Shown: positions 46,182 through 58,781 of the stretch, piece after piece
Position numbering within the stretch: position 1 is the stretch's first letter
How the letters are laid out: the number at the start of each line of letters is the position of its first letter
Notes under the pieces: model-generated
What the model saw: only the letters and a program-made list of their open reading frames with translations
Told to the model about the DNA's origin: nothing
Databases searched by the model: none
Source: Melampsora larici-populina 98AG31
Taxonomy: Eukaryota; Basidiomycota; Pucciniomycetes; Pucciniales; Melampsoraceae
Length of the DNA stretch: 64,000 nt
Assembly (NCBI RefSeq): GCF_000204055.1
Contig: NW_006768780.1
Coordinates: 36,286 to 100,285 of the forward strand
Reading direction: 5' to 3'
Made by a program: the position numbers and the translations under genes

Positions 46182-47925
46182 TTGTTTCAGTTCCCCTGGT
46201 TTGCCTTTTTCCAATTGCTGTTTTTTCTTGATTGCCCATTCTCTGATTTCTTTTTAATGGTTAAAACTACTCCCTTACCCCTCCCAACTACTTTACTGGT
46301 AGTGGCCATTTTAGGTGTCCTGACATGCACCCTCCAACAGGTAAGGCATTCCATCCTGCCATTGCATATACTTTTTATCAATTTTTTGCTTTCTGTTTTT
46401 GACTATGTAGACCAAAGACCACCCCAACTCCTATTTTTCAAACACTCACCCTTGCATGCCCAGTTTAGCCACACCAACACAATGCCAAAACCCAGATTAA
46501 CACAGCTGTGGCAAGGCTATGTCTCATGAACTCAAGGTAACTGCTAGATAATTGAAATCTCCCTGTTCCAGACAGTCAAGTTTCTGTTGCACAGGCCTTC
46601 TTGAACTCCCCTGCTCAGAGTCAGATTGGTTATCTGGTACTCAACTCATCCCAAGCCTCAGAATCCACCATACCAACAAGGTTAATAAGCTCATCCCAAG
46701 TCTTGGAATGCTTTGAGTTGCCTGGAAACCTGCAGCTCTCAGAAGGTGTTTATCTTCTGAACAAGATAACCTATCACAATTGTTCCATCAAGCCACCTAG
46801 CAAGCCTCCTTGCGCTCATGAAGGTGAGTGGTCACTTTTTCAATCAATATCTAGAAGTTTGAATAATACAGGTTGTTTTTCCAAAAACACCTGTACTGAA
46901 CCAGTGGTAAAAATCACTTTGAGGCCTTGTATACTTGCAAGGCGGTCAACGGATTTGCAAGAAATTCAATCAAGAAGGGTTGAAAGCCTGGTTTTTTGCC
47001 CTACAAGATCCCAGCGCAGAAGACCAAGAACCACTGCCAGCATTAAATAGGTTCCCTGGTCGGAACATGACCTAGGCTGGGAATATCATTGAGAGAAGAA
47101 TGGAGCATCAAATCATCTCGCACTGCACATCTGAGCCATAAAGCATACACTACATATGTGCAAACATCTGAGTAAATCCTTAGCTATCAGCTACATACAG
47201 GTCCGCTCAGTTATCTGCTCATCTAGATAAGGAAATCATGTGTAATACATGCTGTAACTTTGTTCAGATTGAGACACACATTTCAAAATATTGACTACAT
47301 ATATCACAATGGCTACTCAGGCAATATTCATGGAACTGTGTAACAGTAGCAGAATGGGAATCTGATCACTAGGACCCATATTCCCATCTGGGAACCTCTT
47401 TAATGCTGGCAGTGAACTGACATACCGGCATGCCACTTGTTGCCTTCAAAGACCCTACCCCAATTCTGATGGAAACTCCAATATCCTCAATCAAGCTGAC
47501 ACCCAAGGAAACATCTCTATGCAGGTATACATCACTCAACTCAAAAAATACCCTAACAATTGTGAACACTTCATCACTTCTGAAGCCAGAATCCAAGACT
47601 AAAACACTGTTATGTTGAATCCAAAAAAGGAAGCTGGAGTCCTTGTCTTGATGCAAGATCCAGCTCAAAAGGTTTGAGATGATGAATGTGTGAGTTTTAT
47701 TATCTTTATTGATCTTTTTTTGACTAAACTGATGTTGTGTGTTTCTAGGAACTATATCAATCTTGCATGCCAGAGTAGTTGCAAAGGATGCAAAAAAAGA
47801 CCAAACCACCATCCCTTCTGCTATAGTTAGAGGTCTCCCAATGCACTGGACAACAACACCTTTCTGCACTTCTCAAAAAGTACACTACTACTCACAACAA
47901 GTTGCACAAAGGGTGGAAAATTTAT
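46182..47925 (+). other. Fragments of an unrecognised protein-coding sequence
   Basis: Plus-strand stretches follow one another: a hydrophobic one at 46182-46340 ending at a possible GTAAGG donor, TKDHPNSYFSNTHPC near 46411, SPAQSQIGYLVLNSSQ...TTASIK at 46604-47050, MPLVAFKDPTP...KTKTLLC at 47430-47618, and ISILHARVVAKDAKKDQ...RVENL ending about 47927. The residues look protein-like but no domain is known and frame changes are needed. It may be a decayed lineage-specific gene or a retroelement gag remnant, given the upstream primer-like site. Confidence 0.3.
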
Positions 47926-47933
47926 AATAAAGA

Positions 47934-48943
47934 TGATGTGACCATGGTGATTAATATCCCTCATGTACATATGGTTAAGTGGGACCATAAGTCATGTGGT
48001 GGGTGCTTTATTTAAAAAAAGACACACCCCGTTGCGCCTGAGGGGGGTAAGGTAGGCTCAATTTCTTTGGGGGAGCAAGATGCACAATAGGTGCAAAGAA
48101 TAGATACACAAGGGTTGAATTATGTGCCATTGTGAACATTGGGGATTAGGAAACATCTGGACCAACCGGACACTTTGTTACATTTAGTTTTAGTGGAAAT
48201 ATTGGTTTAAATGCCTTTCACCCGGTGCTTTGGGGTTTTATGTACGTCTTGGGTGCCTTAATTTTGGTTTCTTGGTCAAGGTATTACTGCAAAATAGGTG
48301 AAAAATCATTGTTCATCCAATGGAGTACACATAGGGTGTGCCCTCCCCATATTTGAGAAAAAGGCTGTGGCCAACATGTGACCCACAACATGGTGTGTTT
48401 TCTTTTGGATTTTTGTCCCTTTCCATCATGATCAATCTTATAATTTACTTTTTGCAACAAAACCCCCTGTACTTTTCAATAGGCCAAACAAGATCTATGA
48501 ACTCCTATGTAGAGTAGCATAGGCTACGCCAGAGGGGGATGAAGTACAACCAAAGAGAAAGGTGGTACAACAGGCACAATGAAGCTTCCCTAAACTCCCA
48601 AGGAATTCAAAGTTCAGAACAGAGGAGTACAATGCAAGAAAAACATTTCCTACTACGCACAACCAACACCTGCAACAGCCTTGCTGTTTATTCTTCCTAC
48701 TGAGCCCACAACATCAAATTCCAATCAATACCTTCATGAGCTGTGAGAAAGGGAACTGATGAGAAACTGGATATTAACCACAACATTCTCTACTCCATTT
48801 TTTTCTGATGAACACTATTGGAGATAGAATCAACATGGCTGCTGTACCCAATCCTATTTCTCACTTAATCCACATCAAAAGATTCCAATACTCAAGGTTT
48901 CACATTTGTTGATGTTGCTTTTTGCGGGGTTTGTTGAGGATTA
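47934..48943. other. Gene-free region
   Basis: No gene or structured repeat is seen until the second secreted-protein segment begins at about 48760. Confidence 0.5.
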
Positions 48944-49261
48944 CTAGAGTTTGAAGGAAACAGAATCTCGCAGTTGTTCACTACAGCTGGAGCAACATGC
49001 TATATCGTGAGTGTGCCGGTTATTCAAGTAATGAATACCTCCACAGTCTCGGCAGTCAAAAGCAGAACTCGCGGTGACACCACATTCACCAGGTTTATGA
49101 CATCGAGGGCACTTCACCGAAGCTCCACATATCTTGTTTCTTTCTTCGCATGCTGTCAAACGTGTTCCAGGACATCCATCAGAATTCATGTCAAATCTGG
49201 CCCATGCTGTGCCGGCTGCAAAAAGTGCCCACAGATATAGACACGCGCGGACGTGATTCAT
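48944..49261 (-). CDS. Cys-rich small secreted protein 2 (candidate effector)
   Basis: 105 aa, paralogue of the gene at 43956-44255. The first 19 residues are identical, with seven codons differing only silently. The mature part has eleven Cys: KCPRC, ECGVTASSAFDCRDC, RHTHDIACCSSC. It keeps the CxxC, [FY][DE]CxxC and RHTH positions of its relative, but the first 25 mature residues are unrelated. An odd number of Cys leaves one unpaired or metal-bound. Probably a secreted candidate effector; role and target unknown. Confidence 0.7.
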   Translation of the reverse strand: MNHVRACLYLWALFAAGTAWARFDMNSDGCPGTRLTACEERNKICGASVKCPRCHKPGECGVTASSAFDCRDCGGIHYLNNRHTHDIACCSSCSEQLRDSVSFKL

Positions 49262-50830
49262 TGTTGGTCAATTGTAATACTATATCAGGGAGAATGATTT
49301 CATCAGTTGCAGTCTGCAGTCAAAAAAATACTCAAAGGCTCGCTCAGTTCCTCGATTTATTAGTCAACTTACAAGCAGGATATGTGTGAATGCGTTGGAG
49401 TATCCGATGGGATTGCCTCAAATGGGGCCAAAAATTCGAACAATTTTCTGTCTGATAGTGGGGCCCGGGGGGAGGGTCAAGATTAGTCTGGTGATAAGAG
49501 AGTCATATTAAGAAGGTCACTTACCTTTGATCTGCAACAATTTTTGTGGCTTAGCGAATGATTTGAGACACAATTGGAAGAGTTTTTAGTGAGGGAAAGA
49601 CAAGTATTTGGTAAGTAAAGGATTATATCCAGGGGATCTTCTGCTGAGAATGGACTTAAGAGAAGAATTTACTGGTAAGTATCAATGACTCTGTCTACCC
49701 TGCTAAATCCAAAGAAGATGAGAACAACAAGGCTCCTTTTATGCTTTTCAGTCCATTGCTTCAGTATTCTGGAACTTTTTCTCTTGGAGTTGAAGCTCAT
49801 ACACGGTTCTGATAAGGAAAGCTATCAACTGAAACCTAACACGTTCCACCAGAAGCTTATGTTGCGGGATGTGCTCCATCACTCAATGAGCTATCATCGA
49901 CTTTTCTTTTTGCGCACTCCCCTTCGCGTCCGATGATTAAAGCTATCAATTGATAACACATCCTCTGAGACTTTCGGATGAGCCTTTTTTCACACAAAGG
50001 GTCTCTCCGGATCTTATCTTAATAATTCTCCGCATGCTTCAAGTTTCCCTGCAAGTTTGCTTTCTTTATCCGCATCATTTTGCCCGGTACGTTTTAAAAA
50101 TGGTTCAAGTAAGTAAAGGCTGATGAAATCTGATCATAAATATTACATATCCCTCTCAAACCGTTGGATCAGAATGTTATTTTGCGGAATCTGGTCCATC
50201 GCTTGATCAGTTATGATAGGATTTGTCTTTTTGTTCACTTCGATCGCAGGTCATTTCGTATCTCATCTGAGACTTCTGCACATGCTTCAAGTGCCCTGGT
50301 TATATGCTTTTCTTCATCCACGGCGTCCTTGAAATGATCCAAGTCGCAGGATCCAGCAGGCTACCACATAATATCTTACTTTAAATCAGAAATTTATATT
50401 GAGGAATATATCACCGCGTTATCATAGACTTCGTCATTTCCGCAGCTCTCTTCACTTCAATTGCATTTGTATCTTGATGATGCAATTTGATGCGATGAAT
50501 ACGTTTCTGAAACTTTCGGATCAAGCTGAATTGAAAGTTTGTTTGACGAAATACCCTATAGCAGGTTTCAAGCCTTGTCAAATTTCTCGCCTCTCTGGTA
50601 TAGCTGATGGGCTTTTTAGCTGGAAGGTTACATATGAGTTATGGGCAAGACTGGCGGTTCTCAGACGCAAGGCATGGCTGAGCTTTGAGCAGAAGAGAAT
50701 GCTCATTTGGTGGATAAAACAAAAAAGAATGCACAACGCAGGGGAACTGAATGCGTTCTATGATACTTGTGACTCAGTTAACATTATTTCTATAAAATAT
50801 CTTATTCGGCTATTTTGGAATACTTGAATC
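49262..50830. repeat. Second copy of the duplicated secreted-protein segment
   Basis: Downstream (plus strand) part of the copy starting near 48760, paralogous to 44256-45500. The longest frame (50399-50827) is uninterrupted but has no recognisable domain and lacks a clear ATG context, so it is not called as a gene. Confidence 0.5.
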
Positions 50831-51239
50831 CTTTGGTTTTGCTTGATCTTTCACATTCTCAAAGGCCTCCTGAGGTTTTTGGTTTTTCTCGCTTTTCATC
50901 ATGAAGTATGTATGTCAAGATGGATGGGTCTATACCAAAGACCGCACAAAATCAAGTTTAAATGTTTCAAAAATTACAATTCTCAAGTTATAAGCTAATT
51001 AAACACGACAACAAAAAATTAAACGCGACGACAAAAGATTGAACACGACGAAAAGTTAAATAATTATTTAAATCATCTTGAACTCCTTCCAAAGAGATTG
51101 TATGATATGAAGTTTCTCAATCACAAATGAAGAAAATTACAGGAAGGTAGGTCTGATGAGATTTGTTTCTGATATTCCAAGCTTCGAATTCCGGGCCATA
51201 CAGGGATTCACCAAACCACACCGGCAGTCCGTTTTACTT

Positions 51240-52558
51240 TCAGCGATGTGTAGTTGTTGGTGAAATAGACCCAGGTGAAAGAGACCCACGCCTTGAATCA
51301 GCAGTAGTACTCGAGGAAATTGAGCTCGTTCTTGAGATCACAGGCCCATTCTTCACTTCAGATGTCAACAAGACTGTAGATTGCCTAAACTCTTCGCCAC
51401 CAAAGGCAGGTGCAGGCTTTCCTTGTCCCATCGCGAGCGTTCTAACCACTTCTACATCCTCAATGTCACCTGTCCTTGGACTTGGGCCTGCCATACTTCC
51501 AGTACGGATCATGTTGAACACAGCCGTATAGGGTGGTAATGGAGGTGTTCGAGCTGCTTCAGGCGTGATGTTGAGAGCCTTTGCCCACCATGGGAGCGCT
51601 GGTGGTGGGGGTAAGATCGCTTGTGGGTTTGCGAGATCAGGTATTGGGACAGGGTACGTCTGATCGACGAAAGATCCAAGCCGATGATATAGACTTCGTA
51701 AAGAACCAATCAAAATACAAATCCTGCTCAGAAAACATTCAAAGGATGTCAGTTCGAGCGGGGTGTTGTAAAGGTGGAGCGGGAAAACCTCACTCGACCA
51801 ATAAAGCAACTACAAAGATAGTACCAATGTAAGCAAACGAGACACCACTCAGAGTTCCGTCACCCATATCTCCTTGCTCGTTTTCCCCATTATGCCTCGA
51901 CGGGTCATCCATTTGGGCGTCGTGCGAGGCTTTGGCGTTTGATATGCGGCGCTGAGTTTCAATGAATCCAATGGTAGTGAGAATCAAGAGGGTAACACCG
52001 AACATAACCAATATGACAGGTTTGAGGAACAGATTTGATAGAGATCGATGAACCAAAGTCCCTGATCCTCGGCGAGCGGAAGGACGATCACCAGTTTCAA
52101 TCGGGACTTGATTCATGAACTCGCCGGCGAGCTCAGAAGCAAAACGCGGTCTTCCACCCCAAGCCTCTAAATCTGCGTCGTCATTTGCAAAGCTCGCATT
52201 TGATTGCATCCGTCGTCCGCGCGGGGCCTGCGATGGGATAGTCTGCGGTTGTCCTGAGACAGCATACGATTGTAAGCGCATTCCTCGCGAGTCTTGCACT
52301 GTGTTGGTGTGCTGTTGTTGGTGAGTGTATCCTACGATGCCAACTCAAATGAAATTAGCTGGATGATACGTGATAGACTCGAGATGGATGCTGTCTACCA
52401 ATCTCTCCCACTTTCTCAGGGAGTGGGCCTGTTTGATCTTTACCATGGATTGTTCCACGGGAGAACGATTCCTGGTCTTCAAGGATAACAGGCAAGGCTA
52501 ACGATCGTCTGGATGAGACGAATGCATTGGGCGCATTGGCGGATCGGTAAGATGACAT
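51240..52558 (-). CDS. Conserved two-helix integral membrane protein, function unknown
   Basis: On the minus strand, exon 1 is 52558-52370 (MSSYRSANAPNAFVSS...), an exon follows from about 52311, and the last exon ends at 51240. An intron from a GTGAGG donor near 51790 to an acceptor near 51727 keeps the phase. The N-terminal half is polar and Ser/Arg/Gln-rich. Two hydrophobic helices follow: LFLKPVILVMFGVTLLIL...GFI, and FAYIGTIFVVALLVEICIL, which crosses the intron. A Pro-rich, Ser-rich tail follows (SISSSTTADSRRGSLSPGS). It is not recognised as a named family. Exon 1 and its splice site are less certain than the rest. Confidence 0.6.
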
Positions 52559-55041
52559 GGGTCTTGATTGTTGGTCGCGTAATACGTATTGCGTCTGCTT
52601 AGGATGTCACTTGGCACACAGTGCAAGTGCTGTTTGCAACCGACATAAGTGAAAATCAGTGTTTTTGTTCTCCTTGTGACCGTAAAGTGAGATTCTTACT
52701 ACGAATAAGCCTAATTGTTCGGATGATGAAACGTCCCAGGGACGGTGGGGGAGAGTGTCGAGCGAAGAGCTCGATGGCGACTTCCGTGATGCTTTTGCTG
52801 GAGGGATTCGTTATTATTTGTTAAGTGAAGGCGGGAGGTTTTTCCAGAAAACGTAGGATGCAACGAAGAAAACGGACGACACTGATTAAAGATTAATTGG
52901 ACAAGAGATAAACAAGACTCCAAAACGACAAACTAGAGAAACAAAGATAAAGCTGGGCTATAGGAAGGAAGGATAGATATTTGAGCTTTTCGCTATGAGA
53001 TATAAGAAAAGAGAAATCCTTAGACGTCTATTATCTGGATAGCTTACACGGCTTCCGTGATTTGCAAAGCTGTTGTGACGATCGATACCAGAAGACGAAA
53101 ATCAAGTCCGAATTGGATGACGACCAATGTCACAACGGCCAAGAGTGCTGAAGAGATCTTGAGAGACTTCAGCTCGATATCTTGAGGATAGTAAATCAAG
53201 TCCAGTCCGTAGATATGATAAAGGAATGGAATTAATCGAAACAAGCAAAGCACAGATGACCTATCTAGTCAGGCCTGTGAATGATAAAACTTGCGGCCGA
53301 TCATTACTTGACGACAGCTACCACCACCCACGCCAACTTGCCCACAGAAAAGAAAGAATAATGTTTAACAAGCGTTTTGGGATCCACTTAAGCTTAAACC
53401 TCGCCTCAATCATGGTTACGATAACGACGCTACACATTTCAAAATTGTTCAGCAGAGAATCGGACCCCGCGCCGGCCGAGATGCAATAGGAAAGTAGCAA
53501 TGGGAGAAAATAAAAGCATGTGTACGGAAACTCCTTCAAACGGGATTGTGCTGCGTCTTTCTTCTCCCTTCGCGATTTCTCCCCTTCTGGTTAAACGTGC
53601 TGCATTTTCTGCGCGAGACTAAGAACTTGAAGGAACTTGCGTCTCAGTCTTCAGAAAACTCGTACGTCATATATGCACGTATTCTTCAAAACCCCAAGCA
53701 AGCTGAGGGTTTGCAAGGTGTTTCCTCGCTCAAGCCTGCCTTCGGCGCGAGGGACTTTGTTGAGTTTGATGCATACATCCCCCGAAAGCTAGGAGCCCAA
53801 AATCAGCACAAAGGAGAATTTCTGGTCAACAGGATGTGACAATAACTACTTAGACCCAGCATATAGTAGACTTACTGCCACCTCTTCATGGGCAGTCAGT
53901 GAGAGCATCCCCAAGCGCTTGCCGTAAAGCGTGACGTACAGCACTATGCAGATTTGGGGTAGCCTGACCCCTTCCAAAAAGGTATCTTCTTCATGTCAAG
54001 ACCGGATGATCTCACCGCCCATATATCTTCAAAGATTAGATCACCTGTCGCTGATTTGACTGTCGTCTTTTTATAAATGATTTAACAATTTAACTATGAA
54101 TTTAACAAGAATGAGCGGAGATCTCGAATAAGCCGAGAATACTTGAATAGAAGTATTATAATATCCATTGAGTGAATAAGTAAGGAAAGTGGAAAGAACC
54201 GAAGCTCGAGATCATCCGCTGGATTATAAGTGTTAATCATATCAGAGAGTAAACAGCTTCCTCATTACTAAAAAGGTAATGAGGGATTTTCGCAAGGAAA
54301 ATCATCACAAGAGTGCCAATCACACGCGACGCAATGGCTTATCCATCATTTGTTGTGGCTACGTCACATGGCTTTGTAACCTATTCTCTATGTAACTAGA
54401 AGTTCACTCCTAGTATGTACCCACTTGTTTCACATGATTGTGATCACAAAGGTACAGCTGTTCCAACAAAGATTGATTTTTTTGAAAATCTCGCCAATGT
54501 GCAAAACCCGGGTTTTATCCCTCACTTGATTTTGTCTCTCCGCTAATTGGAAGAATACAGGAAATAATAAGCCTGTAATCAAGTTTTGTCTTTGGTTTTA
54601 GCCGCTGCGGAGACAACTTTCTCCAAAAAACAGTTGTCAACCTTCCTTGGAACGGCTGTACAACACAGCATACTAAACATAACTGATTCAAAAGCCAATG
54701 GGTATGAGCACAAATCTCATGACAAAGTCCCTCCATTGGTTTAGAAACCCCTCATCCGGTGAACAATACTCAACAACATACAAACATCATCAGACCCCAC
54801 TCAAAATCTCTAGCCACACTCATGCCTACAACTCTATAAGGAGAGATCAAGAGGGCATGCAAAGCACGCAGGACTCATCATCAGGAGACAAGGCATAAAC
54901 ACAGCGCAGGCATTCTGTAACCCATGATTCAGTAAGAGGGAATCTTAAACGTTATTTAGAAGATCTTTATACTTCCTTTAATCTATTTATATTGAATGTG
55001 ATTTTCAAGGAAAGGTAATTTAATCCTTCTTAGGACAACTT
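52559..55041. other. Intergenic region, one possible small exon
   Basis: A minus-strand stretch ending at about 53041 reads GLDLIYYPQDIELKSLKISS followed by a hydrophobic segment and could be the last exon of an unidentified membrane protein. Its upstream exons are not clear. Otherwise nothing supported. At about 53901 the word GAGAGCATCCCCA resembles one at 61606 and may mark related short elements. Confidence 0.3.
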
Positions 55042-56480
55042 TTAAGATTCAAATGTTAAGCTAGCTCCAACCTTGTGAGCGGCTATACCACCCCCACTCT
55101 TCTCATCATCACCATTGCTGGCTCCATTGACTTGCTGAGTATCAAGTGCAAGCCCAAAGCTGACTTTCACACCAGGTCGTAGGGCTTGAGTGTACCCCAA
55201 ACCAAGGATACCGTTATTGTTGATCTTGGCTTTGATGAAAGAGGCGTTGTCGAGGTAAGCCCTGGTGCCAACCTCGAGAATGATGTCCTTACTTGTCGAT
55301 TTCGTGTTGTAGATCCTACATGTATCCATAGCACCTCCAGGAAATTGTCAATCAATAGTCTTAATCTTGAGTTTTTAGTGAATTCAACTCACGCTTTTGC
55401 ACCGGCTTCAACATCACGGTTCACCTTGTGGTAGTAGGATGCATGGAAAGCGGACAAGTTGGAGAGTCCGTGTAAAGTGATGGCGTACTCGGGAGCAGAA
55501 TATCCGATTGCAGCGTTATATTTCTGGATAAACATTTCAATGATGAGCTAAAATCAAAACTCGATTAGGTGAATCAACCCTACGCTAATTGCAGCTCTTT
55601 GCACATCGTAAGTGGCATCAGCTCCCACAAGGAAACCCTCCCGACCGACAACGGCATCCAAAGTGAAAGCAGGTCCCTACAACATGGGATTGAGAGATAA
55701 GCAAGGTGATCACACAAGACGCCACGAGAGACTTACACGGAAGATATCGACTAATGTCCTGGCATGTAGCCCGGGCTGCTTGTATGTTCCGGTCAAGGCG
55801 GCAGTTTTGGCATTTGTGACTGGATTGATGCTAGTGGCCAAGTCGAGCTTGAGACCTTATATGTGATAACCGATCATCGCGAGCGGGGGAGAGTCACTTT
55901 AGCATGAGAAACGGAACGATGAGGATGATGACCCATGACCCACCTTTGGCAAATTTGTTGTCAAGTTCAAGTTGAGCCCTGACTAGGTTCGAGGTGGACC
56001 AGGTAGGTGTGAAGGTGAGACCGTACTTGGGTAAAAGGTATTTTGCTTCAAGGTCACCACCGATCGAACCAGATCTGCTGTCTCGTAAACCAGCAACCTA
56101 GAGAGTTTATAGACATCAAAATGAGATCAGGTAAAGTGGTCAAGAGAGCGGAAAGGTCGAAAACGTCAAAGTAGGAGGAAGGACGGTGATCGATCGGGAC
56201 AAGATTGGATATAAGGATTTAGTTATAGGAAACAAACAGTCGAAGTAGAGTAAGTGAGTGTAGGTCGAAGAGTGATAAAGGGATCTTTGAAAGGGCGAAA
56301 GAGAAGAGTAGCTGATGATCGAGTAAAAGTAAATTGCTTGAGACGCACTTTAAAGACGACATTGTTAGGTGCCTTTGTTTTAACCTCAAGTTGAGTACCA
56401 GAGATTGGGTAATCTTTACTCAAAAGATCGTTAGCTGCCTTTCCAAGGTCTTTGAAGGAAGGAGGTACTGGTTGAGACAT
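55042..56480 (-). CDS. POR1: Mitochondrial outer-membrane porin (VDAC)
   Basis: Beta-barrel channel that passes metabolites such as ATP/ADP through the mitochondrial outer membrane. On the minus strand, six exons 56480-56349, 56097-55944, 55855-55737, 55676-55584, 55523-55393 and 55315-55042 all join in phase to give 300 aa, close to the usual 280-300. The start MSQPVPPSFKDLGKAANDLL matches the N-terminal helix of eukaryotic porins. Family landmarks follow: SGSIGGDLEAKY, GLTFTPTWSTSN, LKLDLATSINP, the GYSAPEYAITLHGL block, and near the C-terminus NGILGLGYTQALRPG and VKVSFGLALD. A housekeeping gene with dense short introns typical of basidiomycetes. The symbol follows the yeast gene name. Confidence 0.92.
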
Positions 56481-57652
56481 GATAAGGGTGTTGTTGATGA
56501 TGATATGGGTGATGAGTTGATGAGGATTGAGTTTGAAGTTGGTTGAACTGTCTCGGTGAGAAATTCGATCACAGACTCAGTTCTATGATCTGTAACTTCC
56601 GTAACAGGCCGAGTTCAAGCTGATTTCACTGGAAACCTAACTACATACACTGTCACACCTATAAAACCATAAAAACTTCACCAACATTTGTACATGGCTC
56701 AACTGCTCACACTCAGCATTTGGAATTTTGGCTTGATTTGAAGGCTTTAAAAGACTGTGAAGTGGTACTACCACGTTTGAGAAGAGAAGCAGAAATCCCA
56801 ATGATGATCATATGCTACCTTTGATTTTAAACTGGCACATGTTCGAGCTTTTTTGAAAATTTCTTGCGAGTTGGTGGTGAACTCCTACTAGACTTTTTAC
56901 ATTCTCTTAGATACGCCAGGTAAATTGGAAGCTTGCCTTGGTAGACAATAACTTGTTATCTTGAAACATTTTATATGTATTTCCTCACTTTTGCACGCCC
57001 AGCTCTGCAAAATTGTATCACATGGCCCCTCTTTTTTCTCGTATGTTTGTTCTTCTCACTTTGGCCTAGGGGTCAGGTGTTCATCATGGTAATTGGAATC
57101 CATCTCATGCTTTTTGCTCATCACAATGTGATATATGTCAGCTGATCATGTCAAAGATGCGGCTTGGTTTTTGAGGTAGGAGTGCTCAGGTTCCGTTAGG
57201 AGCACTATGGCTCCTGATTATTGGTCATTTATCACGAGTGTTCAGTAGAAAACTGATTCGAAATACCTCCTGCTGGCATATAAAGTGGCTTGGGTTCTAT
57301 GATTCTGCCACTCTCACCGTTGGAAGTCAAAACCATCAGTTAGTTTCAAAGATATTTCTGCAAAACATACGTCCAAAATACTTCGGCTGAGCCAGCACGG
57401 GAGCGTACAGACTGCACTTGCATAGATTGTGAAGGCGCATCAGCATGGTGAGAATATTTAAATTTTTGGCCACAATTGTGAGGAGCTTTGAGGCTTCAGT
57501 ATGCTTGCTTTATGCTGACTGATGTGTGACGGCCAAATGTAGTTTTAAAGTGTATTTTATTAAACTGCAGTTTTAGGCAAGACGAATCAATCTCGATTCT
57601 CCCTATCATCAAGGTCAACAAGATCTTCATTAACAACCACTATCACTTCAGC
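56481..57652. other. Intergenic region between divergent POR1 and inhibitor-2 genes
   Basis: The porin gene (-) and phosphatase inhibitor gene (+) diverge from here, so both promoters lie in this 1.2 kb. No reading frame or repeat is worth calling. Confidence 0.5.
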
Positions 57653-58781
57653 ATGTCAACTTCAGTCTCAACACCACCCACTTCATCGATCGCAACTCAA
57701 TCATCTTCATCATCATTATCATCTATGCCTCATCATCAACCAAATAGCAATCTAACTTCTGCCCCGCGAGGTATCTTGAAAAACAAACCAGGATCACAAG
57801 AATCTCGTTCCCCACAGTCAGTCACCGTTCTCTCCTTCATCTAGTTGATATCCATATCGATTGTGGTATTCTTGCTGATAAGTCGATCTGAAAATCAGTT
57901 TGACGTGGGATGAACCTAACCTGGCTCTCAACGATCTCAACCGGTATGTCTTAACATTAGATCCCCCCCGCTAGATTTCCTGATTACCGCTTTGTCTTTT
58001 GACTGATGCCTTTCCATGCCATGCTTGAATAGAGACTCGACCATGAAGATCACTGAGCCAAAGACACCATTTGTATGCTATCTTTGAGGTTAAATCGATC
58101 TACGTCATATCAACTGACCTCACCTCAACTACAGGTTCGCTACAACGCAGAGACAGACGAAGTCATGAACTTGGACGGTAAGCTTACTATACATGTTGAT
58201 TTCTTCAAGAACATAAGCTTGGTAGATAATTGAACCTCAATCTATCATTGGCACAGCGATACCGGACTTCGATCTTGGCCACTCCACCAGCTCGGCCAGA
58301 GACCGTAGTGCTTCACCTGGGACTTGTATGTCAGGTCTTACCCAAGAAGTCTCATCCCCTGTACATCAAGATAGTGCTGGTCCTAGTGTGATTCGTCGAG
58401 CCTCAACATCGTCTCGTAGGGATTCTGACACTACCGAACGAAGACAAGTACTATTACAAAAACCTAACATACCTTCAGCTGCCGATGACGATGAAGACGA
58501 AGAGCTAGATCCTGATAGCAAGGCAAAACATGATGCATTTGTGAAAGCTCGAAAAGGTCATTACGGGTAAGTATATCTCAAAAACCGATCGATCCCAAAT
58601 ATAACAATGAAAGCTGACCTACTGAGTCTTTTGCTTGTTCAGGAATGAAGCTGAAGCGATGAAGCGTGCACGAGAATTGGCTGAGCGTGAAGAAGTTGAG
58701 AGTGAGATGAATGCTGAATCCGATTTACCCAGTGCGGATTCCTCATCTGACTTGGTCTCCTTGACCAATGGTACAGCATGA
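57653..58781 (+). CDS. GLC8: Protein phosphatase inhibitor 2 (IPP-2 family)
   Basis: Regulatory partner of type-1 protein phosphatase (yeast Glc8, animal inhibitor-2). Exons 57653-57816, 57899-57943, 58033-58072, 58135-58177, 58257-58566 and 58643-58781 are all in phase and give 246 aa. Family motifs in order: SAPRGILKN (PP1-docking KGILKN-like), LTWDEPNLALND, ITEPKTPFVRYNAETDE, and KHDAFVKARKGHYGNEA, where the HYNE-type motif of the family is HYGNE with an extra Gly at the exon junction. Ser/Asp-rich linkers surround them. The ATG sits after a short leader. A near-identical copy lies 4.48 kb downstream. Confidence 0.88.

Noticed and set aside
47369..47869. Minus-strand frame of 166 codons
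   Set aside because: It lies opposite plus-strand protein-like fragments of better composition, and no motif or signal supports it.
50399..50827. Open frame of 142 codons after the second secreted-protein gene
   Set aside because: Starts at a non-ATG codon; the paralogous segment near 45360 does not keep the frame open, so it is probably chance.
53546..53839. Plus-strand frame of 97 codons
   Set aside because: Begins with a non-ATG codon and shows no recognisable composition or neighbour support.
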